DNA from: Haloferax namakaokahaiae | GTDB taxonomy: Archaea; Halobacteriota; Halobacteria; Halobacteriales; Haloferacaceae | Assembly (NCBI RefSeq): GCF_042663225.1 | Contig: NZ_JBHTAA010000014.1 | Span: forward strand, 1 to 64,000 | Reading direction: 5' to 3' | DNA: 64,000 nucleotides | Shown here: positions 43,517 to 52,500 of the stretch, one piece after another | How positions within the stretch are numbered: position 1 is the stretch's first letter | How the letters are laid out: every line of letters begins with the position of its first letter | Program-made: the position numbers and the translations under genes | Notes under the pieces: model-generated | What the model saw: only the letters and a program-made list of their open reading frames with translations | Database searches by the model: none | What the model was told of the DNA's origin: nothing

Positions 43517-43663
43517 CTATTCTTCTTTTGCTGTCTCTATTGCAGTCTCGAGGTCGTCCAATAGATCTTCTGCATCTTCAAGTGATATCGAGCGATGCAC
43601 AGGCCCTCGTCGTCCATTTACCGTTAACAGAACTGCACCGTCTTTCTCTTTGACATTCACCAT
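43517..43663 (-). CDS. Small acidic protein downstream of orc1 (48 residues)
   Basis: I read this gene directly: the ATG at 43663 gives MVNVKEKDGAVLLTVNGRR and the product ends ETAIETAKEE before TAG at 43517. It has a beta hairpin followed by an acidic amphipathic helix (SLEDAEDLLDDLETAI). This pattern is common in small haloarchaeal plasmid proteins. Its start is close to, and divergent from, the gene at 43812; the inverted repeat at 43752-43794 lies between them and could regulate both. Convergent with orc1, separated by about 20 bases. Confidence 0.55.
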   Translation of the reverse strand: MVNVKEKDGAVLLTVNGRRGPVHRSISLEDAEDLLDDLETAIETAKEE

Positions 43664-43751
43664 GGTTCTGACTCGTATTTCGTATGAAATAGGCCTTGGG
43701 TCTCAGTATACCGTAGGACCAATCTCAAGCAGAACCCTAACTCCGACCAAT

Positions 43752-43794
43752 TTAACCAACAGTTCTAAGCCACTGCAGTTCCTGCGTTGGTTAA
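43752..43794. repeat. Inverted repeat TTAACCAAC/GTTGGTTAA, copy C
   Basis: Arms of 9 bases (TTAACCAAC at 43752-43760, GTTGGTTAA at 43786-43794) match the core of copies A and B with a 25-base spacer. It is located 18 bases before the ATG at 43812, between two divergent small genes, so an operator role is likely. Confidence 0.65.
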
Positions 43795-43811
43795 GTCTAA
43801 ATCGTGGAGCC

Positions 43812-44138
43812 ATGTCCTTCGAAAAACCAAGCCCTGACCAAGACATTCCAACTCGAATTGTCGAAGCTCTTGATGGCCTTTCTTCAGAAACACTCCGTCA
43901 TGTAGCCCAATATGCAGAGCAACTAGCGGAACACCGAGAACGTGAGCAACGTCTTAGGGAGAAACAAGACACAGATCAAGATGCTGTTGACCGGCCAGAT
44001 GACATGCCGGAAGACGTCCCCTCGAAAGCAAGTCTAACGGTCAAAGAAATCAACGACAACCGATACTACTACTGGCAGTGGAGAGAGGGCGACCAGATCA
44101 AGTCCAAATACAAAGGCCCGGTGAACAAATCTGAATAA
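43812..44138 (+). CDS. DUF6788-like small protein
   Basis: This 108-residue protein starts at 43812 (MSFEKPSPDQD); the upstream frame is open but not protein-like. The N-terminal half is helical and charged (ETLRHVAQYAEQLAEHRERE). The C-terminus YYYWQWREGDQIKSKYKGPV is the signature of the small DUF6788-like family seen on archaeal plasmids, where it may be DNA binding. It is preceded by copy C of the TTAACCAAC inverted repeat and ends 15 bases before the convergent parA-partner gene. Its role in plasmid control is inferred from position. Confidence 0.6.
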   Translation: MSFEKPSPDQDIPTRIVEALDGLSSETLRHVAQYAEQLAEHREREQRLREKQDTDQDAVDRPDDMPEDVPSKASLTVKEINDNRYYYWQWREGDQIKSKYKGPVNKSE

Positions 44139-44152
44139 GAGCGATCCCGTCG

Positions 44153-44551
44153 CTAGTCAAACGTCATTCCGTATCCCCAATCCTCGAGGCACTCCTCTGC
44201 CTCGTCGAGGTGCTGTAACCCCACCTTCACCAACGCTTCACGAAGGTCAGTCAGTGAGACGTTTTCTTCGAACTGGTCTTCGAGTTCGTGAAGGGCATCT
44301 CGCTCTGCGACTTTTGTTTCCTTCTGTAAGAACAATGGAACTCGGTCACGGCCGTCTTGGACACCATCACGACGGAATTTGTATGGGATCTGGAGTTGCT
44401 GCTGAGACCTTTGCGTATCGCCTTCGTCCACTTGTGACTCAGTATTTTCACTCTCAGACGGCTCTTCCTGAGCCGATTGGGGCGTAGTCGACTCTACTTG
44501 CGAGTCATCCGCGAATGGGTCTTCTCCAGCCCCTTTCTTCATCCCAGTCAT
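44153..44551 (-). CDS. ParA partner, small acidic protein
   Basis: In this 132-residue protein the first 60 residues are disordered-looking and rich in Glu, Gln and Ser. The C-terminal part (IPYKFRRDGVQDGRDRVPLFL, then a helical SLTDLREALVKVGLQHLDEA) looks like a folded DNA- or ParA-binding domain. It is not a ParB of known type. Its start overlaps the end of parA by four bases (ATGA), so it is translationally coupled and probably the centromere-binding or adaptor half of the partition system, as in other haloarchaeal plasmids with a small second gene. Confidence 0.65.
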   Translation of the reverse strand: MTGMKKGAGEDPFADDSQVESTTPQSAQEEPSESENTESQVDEGDTQRSQQQLQIPYKFRRDGVQDGRDRVPLFLQKETKVAERDALHELEDQFEENVSLTDLREALVKVGLQHLDEAEECLEDWGYGMTFD

Positions 44552-45423
44552 ACGGTTAGCACCTCGTGGTCGACGTCACCGGGTTCTGGTGGGTTTGGTG
44601 CTTCGATGCCAACCTGTTCTTCGAGATGCCTTGCGAGTCGGTCGAACTGAGCAAGCGTCTCGATCTCATAGTCGCGTCGACGTGATCGGTGGTCGCGAAC
44701 GTAGCTAAACGCCGAGCATTGCTCCATCCAACATCCCTCCATGAGAGACGCACGTTCGCTGATTATCTCTGGGATTGGGTAATTGATCTCGTCTAAGATT
44801 GTTCGCTGGTCGCGGGTGTTCTTGAAGCCTGTTGGGACTGCAGCGAGGACACCGACGTCGATACCGAGCTGTTCTTCGAACCCAGCGACGAGTGCTTCGA
44901 GCCCTTCAACCGCTGCACGACCTTTTGCGCTTGGCTCGACTGGAATCACGAGCGACCGGGTCGCGTGAATCGCGTTGTAGAGGTGCGGACCTTCCGTTGC
45001 TGGCGGGTCACAGATGAGCACATCGTATTTGTCCGGAACGCCTGCCTCACGGAGCACACGAAGCAACTGGGCGTGCATTCCGAATGCCTCCCCCATGGCT
45101 TCTGCTTGGTCCTTCTCACGTTGTAAAAACTCGGCCAGGTCTGAGAGCATATTGTGCTCAGGAACGATATCGACACCCTCCACAGTCCGAATAAGATCAT
45201 TGAAATCCCCATTTGGGCGACGAATCATGTGTCGGACTACGTTATCGACAGAATCCGTTCGCTGGTCATCAACGCCAAAGAGTCGCGAGAGATCTCCGTC
45301 CTGTGGGTCAAGTGGGACGACGAGTGGTTTTAATCCCGCACGAGCGTGTGCGACTGCGAGGTTTGCTGCGGTCGTCGTTTTACCGACCCCGCCTGCCTCG
45401 CTGTAGGTCGAATACGTGAGCAT
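44548..45423 (-). CDS. parA: ParA partition ATPase
   Basis: This 291-residue protein starts at the ATG at 45423 (MLTYSTYSEAGGVGKTTT). A longer frame to 45495 runs through the repeat array and is unlikely. The deviant Walker A reads EAGGVGKTTTAA, with Ala in place of the first Lys of KGG, as often in halophilic ParA. The Walker A-prime is PLDPQDGDLSRL, and the Walker B is VLICDPPATEG. The protein would form ATP-dependent filaments or gradients to segregate the element. The array of TGAACA repeats in front is a likely centromere and operator. Confidence 0.9.
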   Translation of the reverse strand: MLTYSTYSEAGGVGKTTTAANLAVAHARAGLKPLVVPLDPQDGDLSRLFGVDDQRTDSVDNVVRHMIRRPNGDFNDLIRTVEGVDIVPEHNMLSDLAEFLQREKDQAEAMGEAFGMHAQLLRVLREAGVPDKYDVLICDPPATEGPHLYNAIHATRSLVIPVEPSAKGRAAVEGLEALVAGFEEQLGIDVGVLAAVPTGFKNTRDQRTILDEINYPIPEIISERASLMEGCWMEQCSAFSYVRDHRSRRRDYEIETLAQFDRLARHLEEQVGIEAPNPPEPGDVDHEVLTV

Positions 45424-45425
45424 AC

Positions 45426-45716
45426 TGTGTTCATGAATTACCTTCACCTTGAATCTTCTGCGAATGAGTTCATGGTGTTCAGCAATTTTGTTCATTCATG
45501 AATGAATCCAGTGAACACAATTAATGAACATTTGCGGTGAACCTGATGACTGAATAAACAGCAGAACATACACAGATGCCTGTTAGAGTGCGCCAATTCG
45601 CTGTTTCAATTCTCTCTCAATACAGGTTCCCCCCCGGCTGTGTATTCTTGAAATGGTGAATGTTCACAATGAATAAAATTACTGAATAATGTTCATGAAC
45701 ACGCCTGCTGAACATT
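45426..45716. repeat. TGTTCA/TGAACA repeat array, candidate partition site
   Basis: The elements include the palindrome TTCATTCATGAATGAA (45491-45506), GTGAACACAATTAATGAACA near 45511, GTGAATGTTCAC (45657-45668), TGTTCATGAACA (45690-45701) and further single TGAACA or TGTTCA sites near 45429, 45477 and 45709. They surround the parA promoter. Such repeats upstream of parA commonly act as centromere and autoregulatory site. Confidence 0.6.
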
Positions 45717-45794
45717 CTTGGCTAAACATCTTTGCTGTGGCATCGTGTGGACACTAGTGGAGAAAGACTGTGTCACACGTGTCTCCACAATCCA

Positions 45795-45947
45795 ATGACG
45801 AGTGATTCGACGGTGCTTGGTCGATATCCTGATTGCGGCGAAGAAATCGAAGCCTACCAGTCGATTATCGAGTTCGAAGATGCCGATGGGACAACTGGCG
45901 TATTCGCTGAGTGCTATTCTTGCGACGAGGTTGTCCGCCCAGAGTGA
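45795..45947 (+). CDS. Very small putative zinc-binding protein
   Basis: This 50-residue protein starts at the ATG at 45795 (MTSDSTVLGRYPDCGEEI). It contains DCGEE near 13 and ECYSCDE near 40, a half-degenerate CxxC pair, with an acidic strand between (SIIEFEDADGTTGVF). Short haloarchaeal zinc-binding proteins of this kind are frequent near plasmid replication genes. It lies divergent from parA beyond the repeat array. The first cysteine site has a single Cys, so metal binding is doubtful. Confidence 0.5.
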   Translation: MTSDSTVLGRYPDCGEEIEAYQSIIEFEDADGTTGVFAECYSCDEVVRPE

Positions 45948-46227
45948 CCAACTGGCGGACTTGCTTTCGGTTGCTTCGACTCTGAACTCCAGGTGAACAA
46001 TTCGAACAGTCAGAGTATCGCCATCTAGCGGTGCTGGCTGCGATCTTCCATGTCCTCGTTCGGCGTAGGAAACTGTTAAATTGCCTATGGAGGATACGAA
46101 CCGAAACTTGCAGCCCCCAAGAATGAATGGCAAATCAGTCGCTCGATGAACGGACGCCAACGATGAGTCGCTAACTACCTTGTTTTGCTGAAATATTATG
46201 TACGCCGGACAACTATTCCTGAGCTAG

Positions 46228-46530
46228 ATGGGAAGAAAACGAATCACAGCGTACGAGGATGCGGGTGAAAAAATGAAATTGGTAATCGATTACTGTGCTC
46301 GATACGCGGTCGTTCCGCGGAAGAGCGATGACCCGCATCTTCCGAGCCCCTGGGAGGGAGTACCTGCTAATGAGGTCCAACAGGGCATCCTTGAGAAGTT
46401 CGGAGCCAAGGTCTCTAATGGAACTCCAACATATGCTTGGCAACGATTGGGTGCAGATAACGACCTCGAGGGTGCACTGAAATTCCTACAGGACCGACGG
46501 GAAGAGATCTTAGAGAACGGTGATAAGTAG
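46228..46530 (+). CDS. Small protein of unknown function
   Basis: This 100-residue protein starts at an ATG with MGRKRITAYEDAGEKMKL and is a mixed basic and acidic, mostly helical protein, ending in FLQDRREEILENGDK. The middle contains SPWEGVPANEVQQGILEKFG. No motif or family is recognised. It is flanked by about 280 bases on the left and 110 on the right without genes, and is codirectional with none of its neighbours. Confidence 0.5.
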   Translation: MGRKRITAYEDAGEKMKLVIDYCARYAVVPRKSDDPHLPSPWEGVPANEVQQGILEKFGAKVSNGTPTYAWQRLGADNDLEGALKFLQDRREEILENGDK

Positions 46531-46640
46531 ACCTACGTTCTGATTTTTTGGACTTATTGGTTTAGCTGAACTACCACCTCGCTATTAGAGATCAGCTGGT
46601 TGCTTTGGCACTATTCTCACCTCAGTATTGACGCAACATA

Positions 46641-47294
46641 TCAGATAACTTTGGGTTTCCTACCTTTCAAGAATACGCGGCCACTGTCGCTCAAAGTAAC
46701 CGTTTTCCTCCGTCCCTCTTTCTCTGTTATCACCAAATTTTCTGATTCCAAACTATCGACATGGCGAGCAACTGTACTCTTTGACTTGTCGAGTTCACTA
46801 GCAATTTGGCTTATCGACAGAGGCGTCTCTAACTCCGACAACTCACTGAGCAATTTTGCTTCGGCGTCTGAGACGTTTCCGCGAAGATTTAGACGTGGAA
46901 TACGACGGACGCTACTATCGATATCCCCCACTTGGAGTACTGTATCGACGTAACTCTCGTTCGTGAACGTAGCGACTGTCAACGGCAAAAGGATCTCACG
47001 CGCGCCACCACCGAGGATGACGATAGTTTCACCTTCTGATGCCTGCATGAGGTCGGCACAATACAGGGTTGTTTCGATGAAATCTGTGTAGGGCAGGTAT
47101 TCTGACTCCAGGTCAAGACCAGGGACTACCTGTGTGAGAACCTCTTCTACTTCCTCGAAAGCGTCTTCACCTCGCTCAGATCCGTTTGCCGGTTGTAACA
47201 AGATTACTCGGTCGTCCTCGTCGAGACCCATGCTAAGCACTGGCCGAACGACACGCCGACTGTCAAATCCTAAGGGGGCGAGGTAGGTTCTCAT
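46641..47294 (-). CDS. csa3: CARF-winged helix regulator, Csa3-like
   Basis: This 217-residue protein starts at the ATG at 47294 (MRTYLAPLGFDSRRVVRPV), the usual Csa3 N-terminus; an ATG at 47315 adds seven residues. The N-terminal half has the Rossmann-like CARF fold: LGFD near 7-10 and VILGGGAREILLPLTVATF near 95-113, the ligand-binding loop. The C-terminal half is a winged helix (SISQIASELDKSKSTVARHVDSL, then a basic wing EKEGRRKTVTLS). Csa3 proteins regulate CRISPR-Cas genes, perhaps through cyclic oligoadenylates. Here no cas gene or CRISPR array is seen; instead the gene is divergent from the defence-like operon starting at 47732. It may therefore govern that operon. Confidence 0.8.
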   Translation of the reverse strand: MRTYLAPLGFDSRRVVRPVLSMGLDEDDRVILLQPANGSERGEDAFEEVEEVLTQVVPGLDLESEYLPYTDFIETTLYCADLMQASEGETIVILGGGAREILLPLTVATFTNESYVDTVLQVGDIDSSVRRIPRLNLRGNVSDAEAKLLSELSELETPLSISQIASELDKSKSTVARHVDSLESENLVITEKEGRRKTVTLSDSGRVFLKGRKPKVI

Positions 47295-47731
47295 ATCGGT
47301 AGATTGGAGATTCATCCTGGTTACTGTTCCGGATTTGTGCAACAGTCGGCATGGTTTCCGCACACATTGGGGAGGTACTGGCGCTTATCGAGAGGGACCA
47401 GTCTGTGTTCCCCGAAACCGTCCCAAATCACTGCAATTGTCATCAATATGTTGCACTTGCGATAACTATATGATAATTCGAGACAGACTTGACAATTGCT
47501 CGCACAGTCCGCAATCGGGTGACACCCACCCATCTGCGGTAGTGATATCTCTGCCTTGAAAAATTATCACCGCCGCGACAGGTTTATGTAACCCAGGATG
47601 AAAGTGTCACCTGGTCGCATTCACTCGAAACGGCCTGAAACGGCTGATTCGGCATAGCTACCGCTATGTTGAGGATGCGAGCACCGGCGTCCATCCCACA
47701 CACGACGCCAACAACGATTCCCAAGCGAACC
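47295..47731. promoter_or_regulatory. Divergent promoter region between Csa3-like gene and helicase operon
   Basis: In these 437 bases there is no gene. A TATA-like TTTATGTA at 47583-47590 reads rightwards; CCAGG (47593-47597) and CCTGG (47610-47614) form an inverted pair around the likely start. The direct repeat GAAACGGC occurs twice (47627-47634 and 47637-47644). The left half has AT-rich parts that may serve the leftward csa3-like gene. These are the obvious candidate targets for the CARF regulator. Confidence 0.45.
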
Positions 47732-48616
47732 ATGCAAGACCCACCCGGCCCACCCGACCCGCCCGACTCAGAAAGCCCCACACTCGCGGATTTCATCGGA
47801 ACACGAGACTCCGTTTTCGTACTCCGAGACCCACAACTCGCGAAGACGGGTTCACAAGCACGTGCACAACTCCGTTCGTTGCCGTTTCTCGCACAGTTCG
47901 GCCTCGACCGAGTCGCCCACCCCGGTATCTACGATAATGGGTTGCGACTTGTCGAATACGAACTCCTCCCGAACGAGGACTTGCGAGCGAACGGAGTTGC
48001 CGACGTCGAATTTCCACTGATTCACTATGTCAGCCAAGAGATGCTGACTGGTGAATTACGGGATGAAGAGAGTGTCTACGACGAACAAGACGTTGTTCGC
48101 CGATTGCTTCGGAAGCGCCCCGACGGTGTACCGTACGTGATCGTCACTGACACGAGTACCCCAAAGATGCCACGCCATACCCGAAAACCGGGTAAATCGT
48201 TCGTCGACGAGTTCGAGTGTACCGTCGCCGAGTACAAGGGGTTACTGAAGCAGTATCTCCAGTACAATCTCGATTCGGACCTTCCACTATCGTCCACACA
48301 AAATCTGTACTTCCATCAGATTTCGGCCCACCACAACCGGGCGGGTCTCGAGGCGGGCTCAATCCCAGATCTCTTCGACTACACACAACTCCCAGCGGAC
48401 AGTCCTGCGTGGGACCCGATTTACTACCTCATCCGCGAGGATGTCGACCAGGTACTCGAGGATTACTCTGAGCGTATCCGAGAGGCACTCCGCTCGTGGA
48501 CCGAATGGGGGCCGACACAGAAAGTCGCGAATAGCATGCTGGACATGCTTGAGCGGGTGGATTACGAAGAAGAACGACTTGACGCATACCGATATCGCCA
48601 TCAGGAGGACGCATGA
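47732..48616 (+). CDS. First protein of the helicase operon, unknown family
   Basis: This 294-residue protein is counted from the ATG at 47732 (MQDPPGPPDPPDSES); an in-frame ATG at 47666 would add 22 residues. The N-terminus is a proline-rich tail. A folded domain follows (FIGTRDSVFVLRDPQLAKTG onwards), with alternating strands and helices (PYVIVTDTSTPKMPRH). The C-terminal part is helical and charged (YSERIREALRSWTEWG). No catalytic motif was recognised and no phospholipase D signature is present. It overlaps the next gene by four bases. As the first gene of a defence-type operon it could be a sensor or nuclease of an unrecognised class. Confidence 0.6.
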   Translation: MQDPPGPPDPPDSESPTLADFIGTRDSVFVLRDPQLAKTGSQARAQLRSLPFLAQFGLDRVAHPGIYDNGLRLVEYELLPNEDLRANGVADVEFPLIHYVSQEMLTGELRDEESVYDEQDVVRRLLRKRPDGVPYVIVTDTSTPKMPRHTRKPGKSFVDEFECTVAEYKGLLKQYLQYNLDSDLPLSSTQNLYFHQISAHHNRAGLEAGSIPDLFDYTQLPADSPAWDPIYYLIREDVDQVLEDYSERIREALRSWTEWGPTQKVANSMLDMLERVDYEEERLDAYRYRHQEDA

Positions 48617-49539
48617 GCACGAAATTCACACCGGCCAGTTCTAAGCCGGACAAACTACTCACCGGGTTCATCTCGGTGCGAGCACCGGAACTCAAACATG
48701 TCTACAATGCCATCCAAGGCCCGACCCCCGTCTCCGAACTCACGAAAAAGTTCGGGAAGCCGACTAGCGGCGGAGTCGAGACAGACCACGTCGAAGAAAC
48801 GGTTCGGTTCCTGAACGCGGTCGACTTGGTCGAGAGTCCCTCGGGAGACATCAGAGATACTGTCGAGCGCATCAACGAACGTCACCTCGTGGGGTTACCC
48901 TTCGAAGCACGACTCCTGTACCACTGCAACCAACAGGAGGGGCGGCAAACTCACTTCGCAGCAGTTCACCGAGCGCTACTGAACGAGGGCTCCCGAACTG
49001 TGAGCGGAGCACGTGACAACCTTAAAACTATTCTGAAGCGTGAGACTGACTACGACTTCAGTTGGACCGACGAGAAGATCGACATGTGGGTGACGTTGAG
49101 CGAACAACTGGGACTGATCATTGAGTCCGAAGACGACATCACCCTGAGCCCTTGCCGGGGTCTGATGCACGATGCACTCGTTCTCGCTCCGATGGATTCT
49201 GGCGGGAACCCGAATTACGACGACGTCACCACGAAGAATGGGGAGTTCCGTCGTGCACTCGATTGGATCAACGATAATCTGTTCAGTGTCTACGAAGAGC
49301 GCGCGGGAACGCCCCGTGTTCACCCAGCGATCGCGGACGTACTGCGCAACATGGAAGATGACGGCGTTATCTCCCTCTCGAACCCCGGCGACTCACAGAA
49401 CGCGGTCAAAATTCCACCGGAGAACCTCAACGAAGACGTTCGAGGGAACCGACGTGACGTGACCCGCATCTCGATTCGATCGCACCCGGACGAAACGGCC
49501 TACCAGTACCCCCTCACGCAATTCCTCACCCAACAATGA
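48613..49539 (+). CDS. Winged-helix-like protein of the helicase operon (DpdG-like position)
   Basis: This 308-residue protein, mostly helical, has a winged-helix-like segment near residues 36-75 (TPVSELTKKFGKPTSGGVE, then TVRFLNAVDLVESPSGDIR) and a second one near 235-260. Its length, position just before a 1000-residue ATPase and overlap of four bases on both sides recall DpdG, which precedes DpdH in bacterial Dpd islands. The likeness is of order and size; sequence similarity could not be tested. It probably bridges DNA and the ATPase. Confidence 0.55.
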   Translation: MSTKFTPASSKPDKLLTGFISVRAPELKHVYNAIQGPTPVSELTKKFGKPTSGGVETDHVEETVRFLNAVDLVESPSGDIRDTVERINERHLVGLPFEARLLYHCNQQEGRQTHFAAVHRALLNEGSRTVSGARDNLKTILKRETDYDFSWTDEKIDMWVTLSEQLGLIIESEDDITLSPCRGLMHDALVLAPMDSGGNPNYDDVTTKNGEFRRALDWINDNLFSVYEERAGTPRVHPAIADVLRNMEDDGVISLSNPGDSQNAVKIPPENLNEDVRGNRRDVTRISIRSHPDETAYQYPLTQFLTQQ

Positions 49540-52500
49540 GTCAAGACGCTCAACAACTCTCGGCTGGCAACGAGATGCCGTGCCACTGGGATGATAACGA
49601 AGTTGACCACTTCATCACCTCGGAAGCACACACGGCGACGAAGACGCCCGAACAATTCAAAGAAACCCACGTCGACATCGACCGTATTTGGGCCGATACG
49701 CTGACTCCCCTCGGCGTTTCTGGCGACTTCGTCACCCAGGAAGACGTACTCGAATCAATCACAGATTCCAACCTCAATGACCCGAATCGAATCTTCATCG
49801 TTCGCGGTGAACCCGGTTCCGGGAAGAGCCAACTCTGTGAGTGGACGAAGTACCAAATCAACGGCTTTGGTGAAGACGACGACGGTATCGAGGACTACGT
49901 TGCACTTCACGTGTCCCGAAGCCAGACTCAGATGGAACAGATCATCGACGTTCTCACCGAACCACTCGACGTTGATACTGACGTCAGAAACATTCAGGGG
50001 AGTGACCCCTACGATCTGGCCGAACCTATCGCGGGACTCCTTCGTGGGTACTGGTCGACCAGTCTTCTCACGGATGAAGAACTGCGTGAACTCACCGAAG
50101 AGCGTGACGACGGAACGGACCTCCGTGACATATTCGCCGAGAATATTCGAGACTACCAGGAGGCTCTGGAGTCCCGCGACGAGAATCCGGACTTCAAACT
50201 CCTCACCCGAGATAACTACCGCGACCTGCGTCTGACTCTGAGCTTCGGCGACAAGTTACGAGAGGAGAGTGAGTTGATTTTCCCTGCGCTGAAGAACCAA
50301 GCTCACGAGTATCTCTCGAACAACCTCGTAGGCAACTTCAAAGAGCAACTCCAGGAGTACTCTGAACTGTACCAGGAGAAAGGTATCCGACCGGTCCTCA
50401 TCTGCGAAGACCTGACCACGTTCTCCGTCCTGAAGGAGCAACTTCTCGACCACATCTTCGAACTGAGTAGTAGTCACTACGACATCGTCCTCGGATGGAC
50501 AATCGGGTGGGAACAGGATAACATCGACGACGCGATGACCCGTTCGGATGCGGCCACGTACATGAAAGGCCGATCCGAGGGGTACCTGACGATGACCGAC
50601 GAGAATGGCGCGGCGTACTTCCTCGACGACGACGTCTCCGTCGAACTCACTCGGTCGTACCTCAACGCAATCAAGCGCCACTCCACCATCGAACCAGCGC
50701 CCGACGATGTCGAAGACGCCTTCGACGGATTGTACCCATTCAACGAGCGGTTCGTCCACGTCGCCTACCGTCAACTGAACGACGAGGGGAGTGACCGCAA
50801 GACACCACGACTGCTCCTGCTTCGTGTCGTAAAACACTGTCTGAAGTCGTCTTGGCCGCCTTACGAGGCGATGAAGTCGAATTCATTCGTCGATACCCCT
50901 ACCTTCGGGATCGACATGAAGTACGACCAGATCTATTTGGATCTCAGCCGCTGGTACGGTGTTCCTGTCGAAGGTGGTGTCGGTGTCAAGGTCGGTATCT
51001 TCGAGACCTTTGGAATCGACCTCCCTGACAGCGACGTGGCACCATTAAAGGGTGACTACGTCGTGTTCGATAAGGGTAAGGGAAGTGATTTCCGCCAGAA
51101 AATAAATAACCCGCCCACACCTGACCACGGTCTCGTGGATGACGAGGAAGACGAAAGTGAGGGTGATAGCGATGGAGAGACCGATAGTGAAGAACAGGAC
51201 GATAGCGGAACAGACCACGACGACGAAGACGATGACGTAACGGTCATTGACCAACCTGAACTCTCAGAGGAGGAGCGTGAGTTTGAGCGCAAATATCAGG
51301 AGTTCCAAGACTGGGTAAAAAACGGCGAAGAGTACCCCAGCTCAGACACGCTCTACGATGGTGCAGTTGAAGCTCTCGAACGCTGGCACGACCCGACACG
51401 CCTCAGTAACCCAAATGCATCGACACGGTCCGCAAGTGCGATCTACTACGCGCGGGGAGACAACGTTCCGGTATCGATTCAAGGTGACCAGCAGCGGCAG
51501 TCGAACATCGACATCGAACTCAAGTGGGGTACAGACAACGTTGACCTCTACTACCCGATGCTTGATTACGGTCTCTTTGGGATGTTCGACGCCAGAGATA
51601 CCAACTTCGACCGACTTAGGGCGTGGGCTGATACAAACGTGGCGCAGTTCAAGCGTGAAATGCGTCAGGAGGTCGAAGGCTGCCTTCCAGAGGGTCTTAC
51701 TATCGAGAAAACGCTCGTACTGGCACAGTTCTTCCTTGTCAACGCTGCACAGGGGAAAGAGGTCGAAGGCGATGAGATTCCCGCTGAACTTGTCTTCGAA
51801 GAGTACGATGCGAATCAGCCGTACGGGAATCCAATAATAGAGGAACTTGACCGTACTAGTGCGTTCGGTCAGGCCTTCAACAACCTAACCACGCATTCGA
51901 GCGACATCAACGACCTCATCGAGGGCTTCTTCCTCTTCAAGTCGAACGTCGTTGACCACGACCGTCTGGCAGAAGCACGGCGAGAGGTCGCTGCCGACTT
52001 CGAAACTCACGTCGACGACGCGATGATGATTGACGCAGGTGACCTGCCCGACGCGTATAAAATCGGTTCAACTCATAATCAAGCGAGTACCAAGGTTTCA
52101 GCGCTGTTTGGTAGCATTTCCGACTATGCGGCCGAACTCCAGCGACTCACTGCCGAGGAAGACGCTTCGCACATTCAGACCGCTCTCAAACCCGTCGAGC
52201 GGTGGTACGACGGCAGTCACACGGTTAACGACCTTGCTGAGTGGTTCGAGACGCTATACAAGTGTGCAGGTGCGATGGACGTACCAATCAAACCGACCTA
52301 CGAGGATGCCTACCAGACCCTCACTGACTCACCCGAGGACGTGAAGCTCACGCCCTTCGGGAAGGACGTCAAGCGGTTCCAGAGCATGGACGATGCGACC
52401 GGTGTGACGCTCGTCGCTCGATTGCACGACTTCGCTCGCAGTCGCCACGGACAGCGTGCGTGGAAGATATACGAGGCGTTGGACTCACTCATCAGCGATC

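Noticed and set aside
44153..44551. ParB
   Set aside because: No ParB/Spo0J HTH or GERRxRA motif is visible; it is called only a ParA partner.
47732..48616. DpdK-like phospholipase D nuclease
   Set aside because: No HxKxxxxD motif was found in the protein.
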